A stretch of DNA of 14,231 nucleotides from Granulosicoccus sp964352535 (GTDB lineage: Bacteria > Pseudomonadota > Gammaproteobacteria > Granulosicoccales > Granulosicoccaceae), in assembly GCA_964352535.1 (NCBI GenBank), contig CAYGSW010000158.1:1-14231 (forward strand), given 5' to 3'. Position 1 is the first letter of the stretch. Each line of letters starts with the position of its first letter. Below the pieces are notes generated by a model that saw nothing but the letters and a program-made list of their open reading frames with translations, was not told where the DNA came from and did not search any database. A program made the position numbers and the translations under genes. Positions 14,176 to 14,231 of this stretch are shown here, piece after piece.

Positions 14176-14231
14176 ATGATGTTCAACAAACACAGACTCT
14201 GGAAAACACAGACACTGGAACAGACACTGGA
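14176..14231 (+). CDS. Possible start of a protein gene, cut by window edge
   Basis: An ATG at 14176 opens a frame that stays open to the edge: MMFNKHRLWKTQTLEQTL. No ribosome site is visible upstream, and the frame is too short to judge. A minus-strand frame over the same bases is also open, ending with TAA at 14153-14151. The codons of the 12-bp tandem repeat give a repeating QTLE. Treat as tentative. Confidence 0.2.
   Translation, partial: MMFNKHRLWKTQTLEQTL
14193..14231. repeat. 12-bp tandem repeat at the window edge
   Basis: The unit CAGACACTGGAA appears at 14209-14220 and again at 14221-14231 (cut by the edge). A diverged copy, CAGACTCTGGAA, starts at 14193. The array may continue beyond the window. 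The 12-base unit keeps any reading frame intact. Confidence 0.6.

Noticed and set aside
1..14231. CRISPR arrays, tRNA or rRNA genes, toxin-antitoxin or defence genes
   Set aside because: No regularly spaced repeats, tRNA-like cloverleafs or rRNA sequence were seen, and every recognised protein is accounted for by housekeeping, envelope or signalling functions.

Overview
The window reads as chromosomal DNA of a gammaproteobacterium, with GC judged by eye to be around 50%. The main evidence is the classical gammaproteobacterial arrangement lptF-lptG divergent from pepA-holC-valS, plus a YheS-type ABC-F ATPase. HolC is a proteobacterial clamp-loader subunit. Genus and species cannot be assigned from the sequence alone.

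Layout: (1) The left edge carries a leftward LemA-family lipoprotein whose C-terminus lies outside the window. (2) Running rightward are yheS, a predicted outer-membrane beta-barrel protein and a DUF2970 small membrane protein; the last two overlap by one base (TGATG). (3) A 361-base gap follows. It contains a 217-bp foldback element flanked by TTAA on both sides, with no coding capacity, which looks like a MITE (non-autonomous transposon). Its right TTAA runs directly into the Shine-Dalgarno of the next gene. (4) That gene is a soluble PAS-PAS histidine kinase, followed by a stand-alone receiver-domain response regulator: a two-component pair without a DNA-binding output. (5) The regulator meets valS tail to tail with only 8 bases between them. 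valS, holC and pepA form a leftward operon (pepA and holC overlap as ATGA). The holC-valS gap is unusually long (249 bases) and holds an imperfect foldback. (6) lptF and lptG run rightward from the pepA promoter side, overlapping as TGATG, and encode the inner-membrane pair of the LPS export machine. (7) A leftward RDD-family membrane protein converges on lptG. (8) The last 327 bases hold nested hairpins, an intrinsic-terminator-like hairpin on the + strand, and a short 12-bp tandem repeat at the edge that may begin another gene.

Most of the window is housekeeping: valyl-tRNA synthetase, leucyl aminopeptidase, DNA polymerase III chi, LPS export, ribosome-associated ABC-F. The accessory interest lies in the MITE-like element placed in the 5' leader of the sensor-kinase operon, in the two PAS domains of that kinase, and in the structured non-coding DNA between holC and valS and at the right edge.
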